Source: Lysobacter terrestris (GTDB lineage: Bacteria > Pseudomonadota > Gammaproteobacteria > Xanthomonadales > Xanthomonadaceae). From it: a stretch of DNA of 64,000 nt. Position 1 is the stretch's first letter. Every line of letters begins with the position of its first letter. Of the stretch, positions 44,653 through 53,799 are shown one piece after another. The stretch lies in contig NZ_CP060820.1 of assembly GCF_014489475.1 (NCBI RefSeq), positions 558,001 through 622,000 on the forward strand, written 5' to 3'. A model generated the notes under the pieces. That model did not search any database. It was not told where the DNA came from and saw nothing but the letters and a program-made list of their open reading frames with translations. Both the position numbers and the translations under genes were made by a program.

Positions 44653-46014
44653 ATGGCCGAAGCCGTCCGCCACGACAAGACCGCGCGCCAGCTGCGCCTG
44701 CTGTCGGACGCGCTCGACTCCGGGCGGCTGGGTCCGGTACGCCGGCTGGTCAACACGCTTTCGCCTGCCGAGATCGGCAACCTGCTCGAATCGCTGCCGC
44801 CGGCCAAGCGCACGGTGGTGTGGGGGCTGGTCGATGCCGAGGACGACGGCGAGGTGCTGGTCCACGTCGGCGACGACGTGCGCGAGAGCCTGCTGGCGGA
44901 GATGGACCCCGACGAGATCGTGGCCGCGGTCGAGGACCTCGACATCGACGACCTTGCCGACCTGGTCGAGGACCTGCCGGACACGGTCATCGACGAGGTC
45001 CTCAAGTCGATGGACCGCGAGAACCGCGAGCGCCTCGAACAGGTGCTGTCCTACGACGAGGACACCGCCGGCCGCCTGATGAATCCCGACGTGGTGACGG
45101 TGCGCGCCGACACCACCGTCGACGTCGTGCTGCGCTACCTGCGCCTGCGCGGCGAACTGCCCGAGCACACCGACCACCTGTACGTGGTCAGCCGCCGCCA
45201 CCAGTACCTCGGCCGCATCGCCCTGCAGGCGCTGCTGACGCACGAGGCGAACACGCCGATCAACCAGCTGGTCGACGACGAGCAGCCCGCGATCGGCGTG
45301 GAGGAATCCGCCGACGAAGTCGCGCGCCAGTTCTCCGACCACGACTGGATTTCCGCGCCGGTCGTCGACGACAACAACATCCTGCTCGGCCGCATCACCA
45401 TCGATGACGTGGTCGACATCATCCGCAACCAGGCCGAGCACCAGGCGCTGGGCGCGGCCGGCCTGGACGAGGACGAGGACCTGTTCTCGCCGGTGCCGCG
45501 CGCATGGCGCCGACGCATCGTCTGGCTGGGCATCAACCTGGGCACGGCGTTCCTCGCTTCGAGCGTGGTCGGCCAGTTCCAGGGCACCATCGACCACATC
45601 GTCGCGCTCGCCGTGCTGATGCCGATCGTCGCCGGCATGGGCGGCAACGCCGGCACCCAGGTGCTCGCGCTGATGGTGCGCGGCCTCGCCCTTGGCCAGG
45701 TCGGCGCGTCGAACGTGCAGACCCTGCTGTGGAAGGAGCTGCGCGTGGCCGCCATGAACGGCGTCGCGCTGGGCAGCGTGGTCGGCCTGGCGACGTGGGC
45801 GTGGTTCCGCGACCCGATGCTCGCCCTGGTGATCGGCGCGGCGATGACGCTCAACCTGTTGTTCGCCGCGAGCGCGGGCGTGCTGGTGCCGCTGACGCTC
45901 AAGCGCATGAACCTCGACCCCGCGCTTGCCGGTGGCGTGATCCTCACCACGGTCACCGACGTGATGGGCTTCCTGGCATTCCTGGGACTGGCGACGATCA
46001 TCCTGCTGGGCTGA
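44653..46014 (+). CDS. mgtE: Magnesium transporter MgtE
   Basis: 453 residues. The N-terminal MgtE_N superhelix is rich in acidic residues (EMDPDEIVAAVEDLDIDDLADLVEDLPD). Two CBS domains follow (VRADTTVDVVLRYLRLR and VDDEQPAIGVEESADEVARQFSDHD). Five membrane helices then begin WRRRIVWLGINLGTAFLAS and include the pore motif PIVAGMGGNAGTQ. Mg2+ binding between N domain and CBS closes the channel. The ATG at 44653 was preferred to a GTG at 44623. Confidence 0.94.
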   Translation: MAEAVRHDKTARQLRLLSDALDSGRLGPVRRLVNTLSPAEIGNLLESLPPAKRTVVWGLVDAEDDGEVLVHVGDDVRESLLAEMDPDEIVAAVEDLDIDDLADLVEDLPDTVIDEVLKSMDRENRERLEQVLSYDEDTAGRLMNPDVVTVRADTTVDVVLRYLRLRGELPEHTDHLYVVSRRHQYLGRIALQALLTHEANTPINQLVDDEQPAIGVEESADEVARQFSDHDWISAPVVDDNNILLGRITIDDVVDIIRNQAEHQALGAAGLDEDEDLFSPVPRAWRRRIVWLGINLGTAFLASSVVGQFQGTIDHIVALAVLMPIVAGMGGNAGTQVLALMVRGLALGQVGASNVQTLLWKELRVAAMNGVALGSVVGLATWAWFRDPMLALVIGAAMTLNLLFAASAGVLVPLTLKRMNLDPALAGGVILTTVTDVMGFLAFLGLATIILLG

Positions 46015-46030
46015 CGGAAGGACCGCGTCG

Positions 46031-46636
46031 ATGGAGCGGTTGGGCAAGGTGCTGGAATGGCACGACGACAAGGGTTATGGCTTCATCGCCGCGCTTGATG
46101 CCCCGGGCGCACGCCTGTTCTTCCATATCCGCGATTACCAGCAGGCCGGCCGACGCCCGGAAGTGGGCGAACTCGTGCGTTTCGCGCCAGGCCAAGGCAA
46201 GGATGGCCGACCGAACGCGCGATCCGTGCGCCGCGCGGCACAGCCGCCGCGAGCGGCGCCGAAGCAGCGGGCCAGTGCGCCGCCGCGCGAAATCCCGACC
46301 GCGTTTGCGGTCCTGCTGCTCCTCGCCTTTGCCGGCGCTGTCGCCTGGGCGATCCAGTCGGACCGGCTCCCCGCGTGGGCGGGCCTGGCCATCGCGCTGG
46401 TCAGCGCCGTCGCCTACATGGCCTACGCATTCGACAAGCACGCCGCCGAGCGCGGCCGCTGGCGGATACAGGAAAGCACCCTGCACCTGTTCGAATTGCT
46501 GGGCGGCTGGCCCGGTGCGCTGCTCGCGCAACGCGTGATGCGCCACAAGACGCGCAAGGCGAGCTATCGCGTCGGCTTCTGGATGGCCGTCGCCGCCAAT
46601 TGCGCCGCGTTGGGCTGGTGGGCGTTCCGGCACTGA
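46031..46636 (+). CDS. Cold-shock domain / DUF1294 fusion membrane protein
   Basis: 201 residues joining a cold-shock-like OB domain (GKVLEWHDDKGYGFIAALDAPGARLFFHIRDYQQAGRRPEVGELVRF, about 4-54) to a membrane DUF1294 domain (AYAFDKHAAERGRWRIQESTLHLFELLGGWPGALLAQRVMRHKTRKASYRVGFW). A Pro/Ala/Arg linker separates them. The RNP-like pieces of the OB domain (GYGFI, LFFHI) suggest nucleic-acid binding at the inner membrane. Function unknown; the same fusion is seen in other proteobacteria. Confidence 0.87.
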   Translation: MERLGKVLEWHDDKGYGFIAALDAPGARLFFHIRDYQQAGRRPEVGELVRFAPGQGKDGRPNARSVRRAAQPPRAAPKQRASAPPREIPTAFAVLLLLAFAGAVAWAIQSDRLPAWAGLAIALVSAVAYMAYAFDKHAAERGRWRIQESTLHLFELLGGWPGALLAQRVMRHKTRKASYRVGFWMAVAANCAALGWWAFRH

Positions 46637-46670
46637 GCCGGATGCGCGCGCGACCTCGCGGCGCGCCGCG

Positions 46671-47579
46671 TTAGCGTTGCGCGAGCAACGCTTCCAGCGC
46701 CGCCATCCGCACCGACACTCCGTTCGCCACCTGGCGCAGGATCAACGACTGCGGACCATCGGCGACCTCATCGCTGATCTCGACGCCGCGGTTCATCGGC
46801 CCCGGGTGCATCACCACCGCATCCGGTGCTGCACGGCGCAGGCGCGCAGCGGTCAAGCCGAAATCGCGGTGATAGTCGTCCAGGGACGAAATCAGGCCGT
46901 CCTCCATGCGCTCGCGCTGGATGCGCAGCATCATCACCGCATCGACGCCCTGCAGCGCCGCATCGAAATCCTGCGTCACCGTGCAGCCCTGCAGCGTGCC
47001 GTCGTCCGGCAGCAGCGAGGCCGGTCCACACACGCGGATTTCCCTGGCGCCCAGCGCGCGCAGCGCATGCAGGTCGGAGCGGGCGACGCGCGAATGCTTC
47101 ACGTCGCCGACGATCAACACCTTGAGCCGCGAGAAATCGGTCCCCTTCGCCTGCCGCAGGGTCAGCATGTCGAGCAGGCCCTGGGTCGGATGCGCGCTGC
47201 GACCGTCGCCGGCATTGAGCAGGGCGACGCCCGGCTTCGCCGCGGCCGCCAGCGCGGCGACGGCGCCGTCCACCTTGTGGCGGACGACGAAGCCGCGCAC
47301 GCCCATCGCCTCGATGGTCCTGAACGTATCCAGGTCGGTCTCGCCCTTCGTCGTCGACGAGGTCGAGGCGTCGAAGTTCAGCACGTGCGCGCCCAGGCGC
47401 TGCGCGGCAAGCTGGAAGCTCAGGCGCGTGCGCGTCGACGGTTCGAAGAACAACGTGCACACCGCCACGCCGGACAACGCGGTCGGCGCCTGCGCGCCAT
47501 CGGCGAAGGCCTGGGCGCGGTCCAGCAGGGTTTCGAGTTCGGCGCGCGGCAGGTTGTCCAGCGTGAGCAGATGCTTCAT
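46671..47579 (-). CDS. pyrB: Aspartate carbamoyltransferase catalytic subunit PyrB
   Basis: 302 residues. The carbamoyl-phosphate motif is FFEPSTRTRLSFQLAA. The catalytic-loop region SSTTKGETDLDTFRTIEAM, VRHKVDGAV, LNAGDGRSAHPTQGLLDMLTL and VMHPGPMNRGVEI are typical. It makes carbamoyl-aspartate for pyrimidines. No pyrI or dihydroorotase-like pyrC' is adjacent. It is downstream of ruvX and algH as in related genomes. Confidence 0.95.
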   Translation of the reverse strand: MKHLLTLDNLPRAELETLLDRAQAFADGAQAPTALSGVAVCTLFFEPSTRTRLSFQLAAQRLGAHVLNFDASTSSTTKGETDLDTFRTIEAMGVRGFVVRHKVDGAVAALAAAAKPGVALLNAGDGRSAHPTQGLLDMLTLRQAKGTDFSRLKVLIVGDVKHSRVARSDLHALRALGAREIRVCGPASLLPDDGTLQGCTVTQDFDAALQGVDAVMMLRIQRERMEDGLISSLDDYHRDFGLTAARLRRAAPDAVVMHPGPMNRGVEISDEVADGPQSLILRQVANGVSVRMAALEALLAQR

Positions 47580-47611
47580 TGCGTCGGTTTCGGTAGATGG
47601 AAGACGTGCCG

Positions 47612-48073
47612 TCAGGCGGCGGGAAGTTCGGTGGCGTCCTGCGGTGCGGCGAGCCAGCGTTCGACGATCACCGCGGCGGCGACGGCATCGAGCGCCTCGG
47701 CATCGCGGCGCCGCTTGCGGCCGTCGGCGCGCTCGCCGGCGAAGCGTTGCGCCGCTTCGATCGAACTGGCGCGTTCGTCGACGAGCACCACGGGCAGCTT
47801 GAAGCGCGTCGCCAGTTCGCGGGCGAAGCGATGCGCGCGCACGCGCGCCGGCTGGTCGCCACCCTCAAGCGTCATCGGATCGCCGACGATGAAACCGTCC
47901 GGGCGCCATTCGCGGCACAGGCGTTCGATCGAGGGCCAGTCCGGCCCCTGTGCGTGCACGTCGATCACCGCCAGCGCACGCGCGCCGGAACCGAAGGCGC
48001 TGCCGACGGCGACGCCGATGCGACGTGCACCGACGTCGAAGCCGAGCACGGTGCCGTCGCTGCGGATGGTCAT
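47612..48073 (-). CDS. ruvX: RuvX/YqgF putative Holliday junction resolvase
   Basis: 153 residues with an RNase H-like fold: VLGFDVGARRIGVAVGSAFG supplies the first catalytic Asp, and LVDERASSIEAAQR plus DAVAAAVIVERWL the later acidic residues. YqgF proteins act in pre-16S rRNA 5' processing and resemble Holliday resolvases. It lies 13 bases after algH on the same strand. Confidence 0.93.
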   Translation of the reverse strand: MTIRSDGTVLGFDVGARRIGVAVGSAFGSGARALAVIDVHAQGPDWPSIERLCREWRPDGFIVGDPMTLEGGDQPARVRAHRFARELATRFKLPVVLVDERASSIEAAQRFAGERADGRKRRRDAEALDAVAAAVIVERWLAAPQDATELPAA

Positions 48074-48086
48074 GCGAGCACGATGC

Positions 48087-48653
48087 TCATGCGTGACCGG
48101 CGTAATCGGCCAGGTACGCGAAATCGACGCCGATGCGGCCTGCCGCGGCTTCCCAGCGCGCTTCCAGCGGCATCGCGAACAGCAGCTCCGCGTCGGCGGG
48201 TGCGGTCAGCCAGTCGTTCTCGGTGAGCTCGTGTTCGAGCTGGCCCGAGCCCCACCCCGCGCAACCCAGCGCGACGATGGCGTTGTCCGGGCCTTCACCG
48301 CGCGCCATCGCCTCGAGGATGTCGCGCGAGGTGGTGAGGAACAGCGAATCGGTGATCGCCAGCGTGGAATCCCAGCGCGCGCCGCCGTCGTGCAGGACGA
48401 AGCCGCGCTCGGGGTGCACCGGCCCGCCGGCCAGCACGGGCTGGGCCAGCAGCGCGTCGGCGCCGCCTTCGACGCCCATCTGCCCCAGCACTTCGCCCAG
48501 CGTGTACTCGGAACGGCGGTTGACCACGATCCCCATCGCACCGTCGTCGTCGTGCTGGCAGATCAGCGCGACGCTGCGCGAGAAGTTCGTTTCCGCCAGC
48601 GCCGGCAACGCGATCAGCAGCTGGTTCGTCAGGGGTTCGGGCATCACGGGCAT
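48087..48653 (-). CDS. algH: AlgH/YqgE (UPF0301) family protein
   Basis: 188 residues. [39 protein letters not shown] and the second conserved block [17 protein letters not shown] define UPF0301. Named AlgH from alginate regulation in Pseudomonas, but the biochemical role is unclear. First gene of algH-ruvX-pyrB, an order conserved in gammaproteobacteria. Confidence 0.93.
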   Translation of the reverse strand: MPVMPEPLTNQLLIALPALAETNFSRSVALICQHDDDGAMGIVVNRRSEYTLGEVLGQMGVEGGADALLAQPVLAGGPVHPERGFVLHDGGARWDSTLAITDSLFLTTSRDILEAMARGEGPDNAIVALGCAGWGSGQLEHELTENDWLTAPADAELLFAMPLEARWEAAAGRIGVDFAYLADYAGHA

Positions 48654-48747
48654 GGCGGCATTCTAGCGCGCGCACCCCTGCGCGCCAGCTGACGGAAGCG
48701 CGCGTGCAGGGCGTACGATGGCGGCTTTCCGACCCCGGGCCACCGCC

Positions 48748-50475
48748 ATGACCGCATCGCACCTTCGTCCGCTCGTCCTCGGCTGCCTCACTGCACTGGC
48801 TGGCCTTTCGCTGACGTTGGCCGGCTGCAAGCCGCAATCCGCGGAAACGGCCACTCCCGCGACCGCCGCGCCTGCAGCCGGGACCTACGCGCAGGCCCAC
48901 GCCGGCGACTACGCGGTGGTGCCGCTCAAGGCCGACCTCTCGCACCTGGACGAAAACACGCGGCGCATGATCGCCAAGCTCGTGCAGGCCGCCGACATCA
49001 TGAACGCGCTGACCTGGCGGCAGAGCTGGGACGGCGACCGCGCCGCGCTGCTCGCGCAGGCGCCCGACGCGGCCACGCGCGAACTGGTGGACGTCAACTT
49101 CGGCCCCTGGGACCGCCTCAACGAGGACACGCCCTTCATCGACGGCATCAAGCCGCGGCCGCCGGGCGGCGCGTTCTATCCGGTCGACATGAGCAAGGAA
49201 GAATTCGAAGCCGCCGCCCTGCCCGACAAGACCTCCAATTACACCCTGCTGCGCCGCGATGCGGCCGGCAAGCTCATCACCGTGCCCTATCACGTCGAGT
49301 ACAAGGTCGAACTGGAGCGCACCGCGGCGCTGCTGCGTGAAGCCGCCGAACTCAGCGGCGACAAGAGCTTCGCCGACTACCTGCGCATGCGCGCCGACGC
49401 GCTGCTGAGCGACGACTTCCGCCCCAGCGACATGGCGTGGATGGACATGAAGACCAACCCGGTCGACATCGTCATCGGTCCGATCGAGACCTACGAGGAC
49501 CAGCTGTTCGGCTACAAGGCCGCGTACGAAGGGCTGGTGCTGGTGAAGGACGTGGAATGGAGCCAGAAGCTCGCCCGCTACGCCGGCTTCCTGCCCGAGC
49601 TGCAGGCCGGCCTGCCGGTGGACGCGAAGTACAAGGCGGAGAAGCCCGGCGCCAAGGCCGACCTGAATGCGTACGAAGCCGTCTACTACGCCGGCGACGC
49701 CAACGTCGGTGCCAAGACCATCGCCATCAACCTGCCCAACGACGAGGAAGTGCAGCTGGCCAAGGGCACGCGCCGCCTGCAGCTGGAAAACGTGATGAAG
49801 GCGAAGTTCGACGCCATCCTGATGCCGATCGCCAAGCAGCTGATCGCCGAAGACCAGCTCAAGAACGTCACCTTCGACGCGTTCTTCGAGGACACGATGT
49901 TCCATGAGGTCGCGCACGGCCTGGGCATCAAGCACGTGCTTGATAAAAGCGGGCTCGCCGGCAAGGGCACGGTCGACGAAGCATTGAAGGAGTATTCGTC
50001 GAGCTTCGAGGAAGGCAAGGCCGACATCCTCGGCCTGTACATGATCGACGCACTCAGCAACAAGGGCGAAATGGACAAGGCGAAGATCATGGACAGCTAC
50101 GTGACCTTCCTCGCCGGCATCCTGCGATCGGTGCGCTTCGGCGCCGCCGATGCGCACGGCAAGGCCAACATGCTGCGCTTCAACTACTTCGCCGATGCGG
50201 GCGCCTTCAGCCGCGACGCCAACGGCCGCTACCGCGTCGATTTCGACAAGATGCGCGCGGCGATGAACTCGCTCAGCGCCAAGCTGCTCACCGTGCAGGG
50301 CGATGGCGACTATGCCGAGGCCAAGCGCATGACCGACACCCTCGGCGTGATCAAGCCCGAACTCGCGGCCGACCTGGCCAAGCTGAAGAACGCGAAGATC
50401 CCGGTCGACGTGCGTTTCGAGCAGGGCCTGGACGTGCTGGGGCTGTCGCAGTACGCCACGCCTGCCGCGAAGTGA
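48748..50475 (+). CDS. M49-like zinc peptidase lipoprotein (dipeptidyl-peptidase III family)
   Basis: 575 residues. A lipobox TLAGC anchors it at about Cys27 after a short signal peptide. The zinc region is FHEVAHGLGIKH (His386, Glu387, His390), with a downstream acidic ligand motif SSFEEGKADILGLYM (Glu421, Glu422). The order and spacing resemble M49 peptidases, whose first motif is normally HExxGH; here it is a plain HEVAH. FRPSDMAWMDMKTNPVDIVIGPIETYEDQLFGYKAAYE is a typical conserved block. Likely a periplasmic or surface peptidase; substrate unknown. Confidence 0.82.
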   Translation: MTASHLRPLVLGCLTALAGLSLTLAGCKPQSAETATPATAAPAAGTYAQAHAGDYAVVPLKADLSHLDENTRRMIAKLVQAADIMNALTWRQSWDGDRAALLAQAPDAATRELVDVNFGPWDRLNEDTPFIDGIKPRPPGGAFYPVDMSKEEFEAAALPDKTSNYTLLRRDAAGKLITVPYHVEYKVELERTAALLREAAELSGDKSFADYLRMRADALLSDDFRPSDMAWMDMKTNPVDIVIGPIETYEDQLFGYKAAYEGLVLVKDVEWSQKLARYAGFLPELQAGLPVDAKYKAEKPGAKADLNAYEAVYYAGDANVGAKTIAINLPNDEEVQLAKGTRRLQLENVMKAKFDAILMPIAKQLIAEDQLKNVTFDAFFEDTMFHEVAHGLGIKHVLDKSGLAGKGTVDEALKEYSSSFEEGKADILGLYMIDALSNKGEMDKAKIMDSYVTFLAGILRSVRFGAADAHGKANMLRFNYFADAGAFSRDANGRYRVDFDKMRAAMNSLSAKLLTVQGDGDYAEAKRMTDTLGVIKPELAADLAKLKNAKIPVDVRFEQGLDVLGLSQYATPAAK

Positions 50476-50476
50476 C

Positions 50477-51046
50477 ATGTCGGGCTATTGCGACTTTGCC
50501 CGGGGCCATCCGCTGCACGGCCCCTATCACGACAGCGAGTACGGCTTCCCCAGCCGCGACGAGGCCGTGCTGTTCGAACGGCTGATCCTGGAAATCAACC
50601 AGGCCGGCCTGAGCTGGGAAACGATGCTGAAGAAGCGTGACGGCTTCCGTCGCGCGTACAGCGGTTTCGATGTCGACACGGTCGCCGGCTACGGCGAGCG
50701 CGACCGGGAGCGGTTGCTCGCCGACGCCGGCATCATCCGCAACCGCCTGAAAGTCGATGCCGCGATCCACAACGCGCAGGTGATCCAGCGCCTGCGCAGC
50801 TCGCACGGCAGTTTCGCCGTCTGGCTGGATGCGCACGTCAGCGACGGCGACCAGGTGCGCGACAAGGCCGGCTGGGTGAAGCTGTTCAAGAAGACGTTCC
50901 GCTTCACCGGCGGCGAGATCACCAACGAGTTCCTGATGAGCCTGGGCTACCTGCCCGGCACGCACCGCGAGGACTGCCCGGTGTTCGCGCGCATCGCGAC
51001 GCTGGATCCGCCGTGGCGACGGGTGCGCTCAGCGCCGTCGGGATGA
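50477..51046 (+). CDS. tag: DNA-3-methyladenine glycosylase I Tag
   Basis: 189 residues. The zinc ligands of Tag are present: Cys5 and His18 in GYCDFARGHPLHGPYHDSEYG, and His163/Cys167 in LPGTHREDCPVF. EINQAGLSWETMLKKRDGFRRAYSGF holds the alkylated-base pocket. It removes 3-methyladenine from DNA. It starts one base after the peptidase stop. Confidence 0.95.
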   Translation: MSGYCDFARGHPLHGPYHDSEYGFPSRDEAVLFERLILEINQAGLSWETMLKKRDGFRRAYSGFDVDTVAGYGERDRERLLADAGIIRNRLKVDAAIHNAQVIQRLRSSHGSFAVWLDAHVSDGDQVRDKAGWVKLFKKTFRFTGGEITNEFLMSLGYLPGTHREDCPVFARIATLDPPWRRVRSAPSG

Positions 51047-51124
51047 TTGGCGCGCGGTGCCCAACGCGGCGTTGCTGACACCACGGTCACGCGCGATATG
51101 GGTTGCTATCTGGCGGAGGACGCG

Positions 51125-51274
51125 ATGATCCGCAAACTGCCATCGGGTGGTTACCGCCTGTATTCGCGCAAGCAGGATCCGCGTACCGGCAAGCGCCGCA
51201 ACCTGGGCACCTTCCCGACCCGCGCGGCGGCGGAAAAGCACGAGCGCGAAATCCAGTTCTTCAAGCGGCGCTGA
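51125..51274 (+). CDS. Small basic protein resembling an integrase arm-type DNA-binding module
   Basis: 49 residues: MIRKLPSGGYRLYSRKQDP, then RTGKRRNLGTFPTRAAAEKHEREIQFF. Three short strands (the SGGYRLYSR and RRNLGTFPT pattern) and a closing helix resemble the arm-binding domain of tyrosine integrases or an AP2-like fold, without any catalytic part. GGAG at 51115 supports the start; an upstream in-frame ATG at 51098 would add nine residues. A clear terminator follows, which supports expression. Role unknown. Confidence 0.68.
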   Translation: MIRKLPSGGYRLYSRKQDPRTGKRRNLGTFPTRAAAEKHEREIQFFKRR

Positions 51275-51301
51275 GCGTGACACTTGCTGGACGCAAAAAG
51301 G

Positions 51302-51327
51302 AAAAGCCGGGTTTGCCCCGGCTTTTT
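51302..51327. terminator. Terminator between the small basic protein gene and pilU
   Basis: AAAAGCCGGG (51302-51311) pairs with CCCGGCTTTTT (51317-51327) around TTTGC. Located between convergent genes and usable from both sides. Confidence 0.9.
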
Positions 51328-51350
51328 CCCTGTACCGACGGAGGCCTGAG

Positions 51351-52481
51351 TCAGCGCACTTCGGCCACTTCCACGCCGTCCAGGCCCTGCGACAGGGTCT
51401 TGGCGTCGCCGCCCTGGGCCAGCTTGATGCGCAGGCGCACTTCGTTCTGCGAGTCGGCGTAACGCAGTGCGTCCTCGTAGCTGATCTCGCCGGCCTGGTA
51501 CAGCTCGAACAGGCTCTGGTCGAAGGTTTTCATGCCCAGCTGCACGGATTCCTTCATCACTTCCTTCAGCTTGTGGATCTCGCCGTCGCGGATGTAGTCC
51601 TGCACCAGCGGCGTGCCGAGCAGGATTTCCATCGCGACGCGGCGGCCCTTGCCGTCCGGCGTCGGGATCAGCTGCTGCGCGACCACGCCCTTGAGATTGA
51701 GCGAGAGGTCCATCAGCAGCTGGTTGCGGCGGTCTTCCGGGAAGAAGTTGATGATGCGGTCCATCGCCTGGTTGGCATTGTTCGCGTGCAGGGTGCACAG
51801 CACCAGGTGGCCGGTTTCGGCGAAGGCGATCGCGTGGTCCATGCCCTCGCGGGTACGCACCTCGCCGATCATGATCACGTCCGGCGCCTGGCGCAGGGTG
51901 TTCTTCAGCGCGTTGTCCCAGCTGTCGGTATCGATGCCGACCTCGCGCTGGGTGACGATGCAGCCTTCGTGCTTGTGCACGAACTCGATCGGGTCCTCGA
52001 TCGTGATGATGTGGCCGGTCGAATTCATGTTGCGGTAGCCGATCATCGCCGCCAGCGAGGTCGACTTACCGGTACCGGTCGCGCCGACGAAGATGATGAT
52101 GCCTCGCTTGGTCATCGCCAGCGTCTTGATGATCGGCGGCAGGCTCAGCTCTTCCACCGTCGGGATCTTGGTCTCGATGCGGCGCAGGACCATGCCGACC
52201 TGGTTGCGCTGGTAGAAGCACGACACGCGGAAGCGGCCGACGCCGGTCACGCCGATGGCGAAGTTGCACTCGTGGGTCTTCTCGAATTCCTCGCGCTGCG
52301 GCGGCGTCATCACGTTGAGGACGAGGTCGCGGCTCTGCTGCGGCGTGAGCGGGTTCTGCGTGATCGGCGAGATCTTGCCGTGGACCTTCATCGACGGCGG
52401 CATGCCGGCGGTGATGAACAGGTCCGACGCCTTCTGGTGCGCCATCAGCTTGAGGAAGGAGGTGAAGTCGATGCTGCTCAT
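51351..52481 (-). CDS. pilU: PilU, type IV pilus retraction ATPase
   Basis: 376 residues. Walker A FVGATGTGKSTSLAAMIGYRN, Asp box TIEDPIEFVHKH, Walker B RQAPDVIMIGEVRTREGMDHA and His box ETGHLVLCTLHANNANQAMDRIINFFP are intact. The N terminus SSIDFTSFLKLMAHQKASDLFITAGMPPSMKVHG and the extended C-terminal tail (QNEVRLRIKLAQGGDAK) distinguish PilU from PilT. It assists PilT in pilus retraction and twitching motility. AAGGAG lies next to a family C repeat upstream. Confidence 0.95.
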   Translation of the reverse strand: MSSIDFTSFLKLMAHQKASDLFITAGMPPSMKVHGKISPITQNPLTPQQSRDLVLNVMTPPQREEFEKTHECNFAIGVTGVGRFRVSCFYQRNQVGMVLRRIETKIPTVEELSLPPIIKTLAMTKRGIIIFVGATGTGKSTSLAAMIGYRNMNSTGHIITIEDPIEFVHKHEGCIVTQREVGIDTDSWDNALKNTLRQAPDVIMIGEVRTREGMDHAIAFAETGHLVLCTLHANNANQAMDRIINFFPEDRRNQLLMDLSLNLKGVVAQQLIPTPDGKGRRVAMEILLGTPLVQDYIRDGEIHKLKEVMKESVQLGMKTFDQSLFELYQAGEISYEDALRYADSQNEVRLRIKLAQGGDAKTLSQGLDGVEVAEVR

Positions 52482-52500
52482 GGGTGGCTCCTTTGGAGCC

Positions 52501-52603
52501 GGGATTCGGGGCTCGGGGTTCGGGATTCGAAGAAGCGCGGTGGCTTCACGATCCTTTCCCTGCCCAGATCTCGGCTTCTACTAATCCCGAATCTCGAATC
52601 CCG
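52501..52603. repeat. Family C inverted repeat between pilT and pilU
   Basis: GGGATTCG occurs at 52501-52508 and 52522-52529 with degenerate GGGCTCG and GGGTTCG copies between. The opposite arm at 52584-52603 reads AATCCCGAATCTCGAATCCC. The arms are about 55 bases apart. The left block directly adjoins the pilU ribosome site. Confidence 0.75.
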
Positions 52604-52615
52604 CGTCTTTTCGAC

Positions 52616-53653
52616 TCAGTCGAAAAGACGCTTGTCCTTCGCGTACATGCGGGCCTGCGGCTTGAGGATCAGGCCGCGCTTGACCAGGTCCTGCAGGTGC
52701 TGGTCGAGGGTCATCATGCCGTGGGCCTGGCCGGTCTGGATCGCCGAATACATCTGCGCGATCTTGTCCTCGCGGATCAGGTTACGGATGGCCGGGATGC
52801 CGACCATGATTTCCCACGCCGCGGTCCGGCCGCCACCGACCTTCTTCAGCAGCGACTGCGAGATCACCGCGCGCAGCGATTCGGACAGCATCGAGCGGAC
52901 CATCGGCTTCTCGCCGGCGGGGAACACGTCGATGATGCGGTCGATGGTCTTGGCCGCCGAAGAGGTGTGCACGGTCGCGAACACCAGGTGGCCGGTTTCC
53001 GCGGCGGTCAGCGCCAGGCGGATGGTTTCCAGGTCGCGCAACTCGCCGACGAGGATGTAGTCGGGGTCCTCACGCAGGGCCGAGCGCAACGCCTCGTTGA
53101 AACCGTGGGTGTCGCGGTGTACCTCGCGCTGGTTGATCAGGCACTTCTGCGAGGTGTGGACGAATTCGATCGGGTCCTCGACGGAGAGGATGTGCGCGTA
53201 TTCGTTCTTGTTGATGTGGTCGATCATCGCCGCCAGCGTGGTCGACTTGCCCGAGCCGGTCGGGCCGGTCACCAGGATCAGGCCCTGCGGCTGGTCGATG
53301 ATTTCCTTGAAGATGCGCGGGCAGCCCAGGTCGTCGAGGGTCAACACTTCCGACGGAATGGTACGGAACACCGCACCGGCGCCGCGGTTCTGGTTGAACG
53401 CGTTGACGCGGAAGCGCGCCAGGCCGGGGATCTCGAAGGAGAAGTCGACCTCGAGGAACTCTTCGTAGTCGCGCCGCTGCTTGTCCGACATGATGTCGTA
53501 GACCAGCGCGTGGACCTGCTTGTGATCGAGCGCCGGAATGTTGATGCGGCGGACGTCGCCGTCCACTCGGATCATCGGCGGGAGACCGGCCGACAGATGC
53601 AAGTCGGAGGCCTTGTTCTTGACCGAAAACGCCAGAAGTTCGGCGATATCCAT
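52616..53653 (-). CDS. pilT: PilT, type IV pilus retraction ATPase
   Basis: 345 residues. MDIAELLAFSVKNKASDLHLSAGLPPMIRVDGDVRRI at the N terminus, Walker A VTGPTGSGKSTTLAAMIDHIN, SVEDPIEFVH, Walker B REDPDYILVGELRDLETIRLAL and the AIRNLIRE retraction motif (IPAIRNLIREDKIAQM) are present. Main retraction motor for type IV pili. It is transcribed toward pilU with 134 bases between. Confidence 0.96.
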   Translation of the reverse strand: MDIAELLAFSVKNKASDLHLSAGLPPMIRVDGDVRRINIPALDHKQVHALVYDIMSDKQRRDYEEFLEVDFSFEIPGLARFRVNAFNQNRGAGAVFRTIPSEVLTLDDLGCPRIFKEIIDQPQGLILVTGPTGSGKSTTLAAMIDHINKNEYAHILSVEDPIEFVHTSQKCLINQREVHRDTHGFNEALRSALREDPDYILVGELRDLETIRLALTAAETGHLVFATVHTSSAAKTIDRIIDVFPAGEKPMVRSMLSESLRAVISQSLLKKVGGGRTAAWEIMVGIPAIRNLIREDKIAQMYSAIQTGQAHGMMTLDQHLQDLVKRGLILKPQARMYAKDKRLFD

Positions 53654-53799
53654 GCGTGCTCCCCTGCACTGGCAACGGAATGTGGGTTATGCAGCGAACC
53701 GGCAGAATGCTGGAACGGTTATACCCCGCGAGGCAGTATAGCCCTCCCCCCCAGCCTTAAAACCAGTCCCCTTTGTGGGCCCGAGCGAGAACTGCGAAC

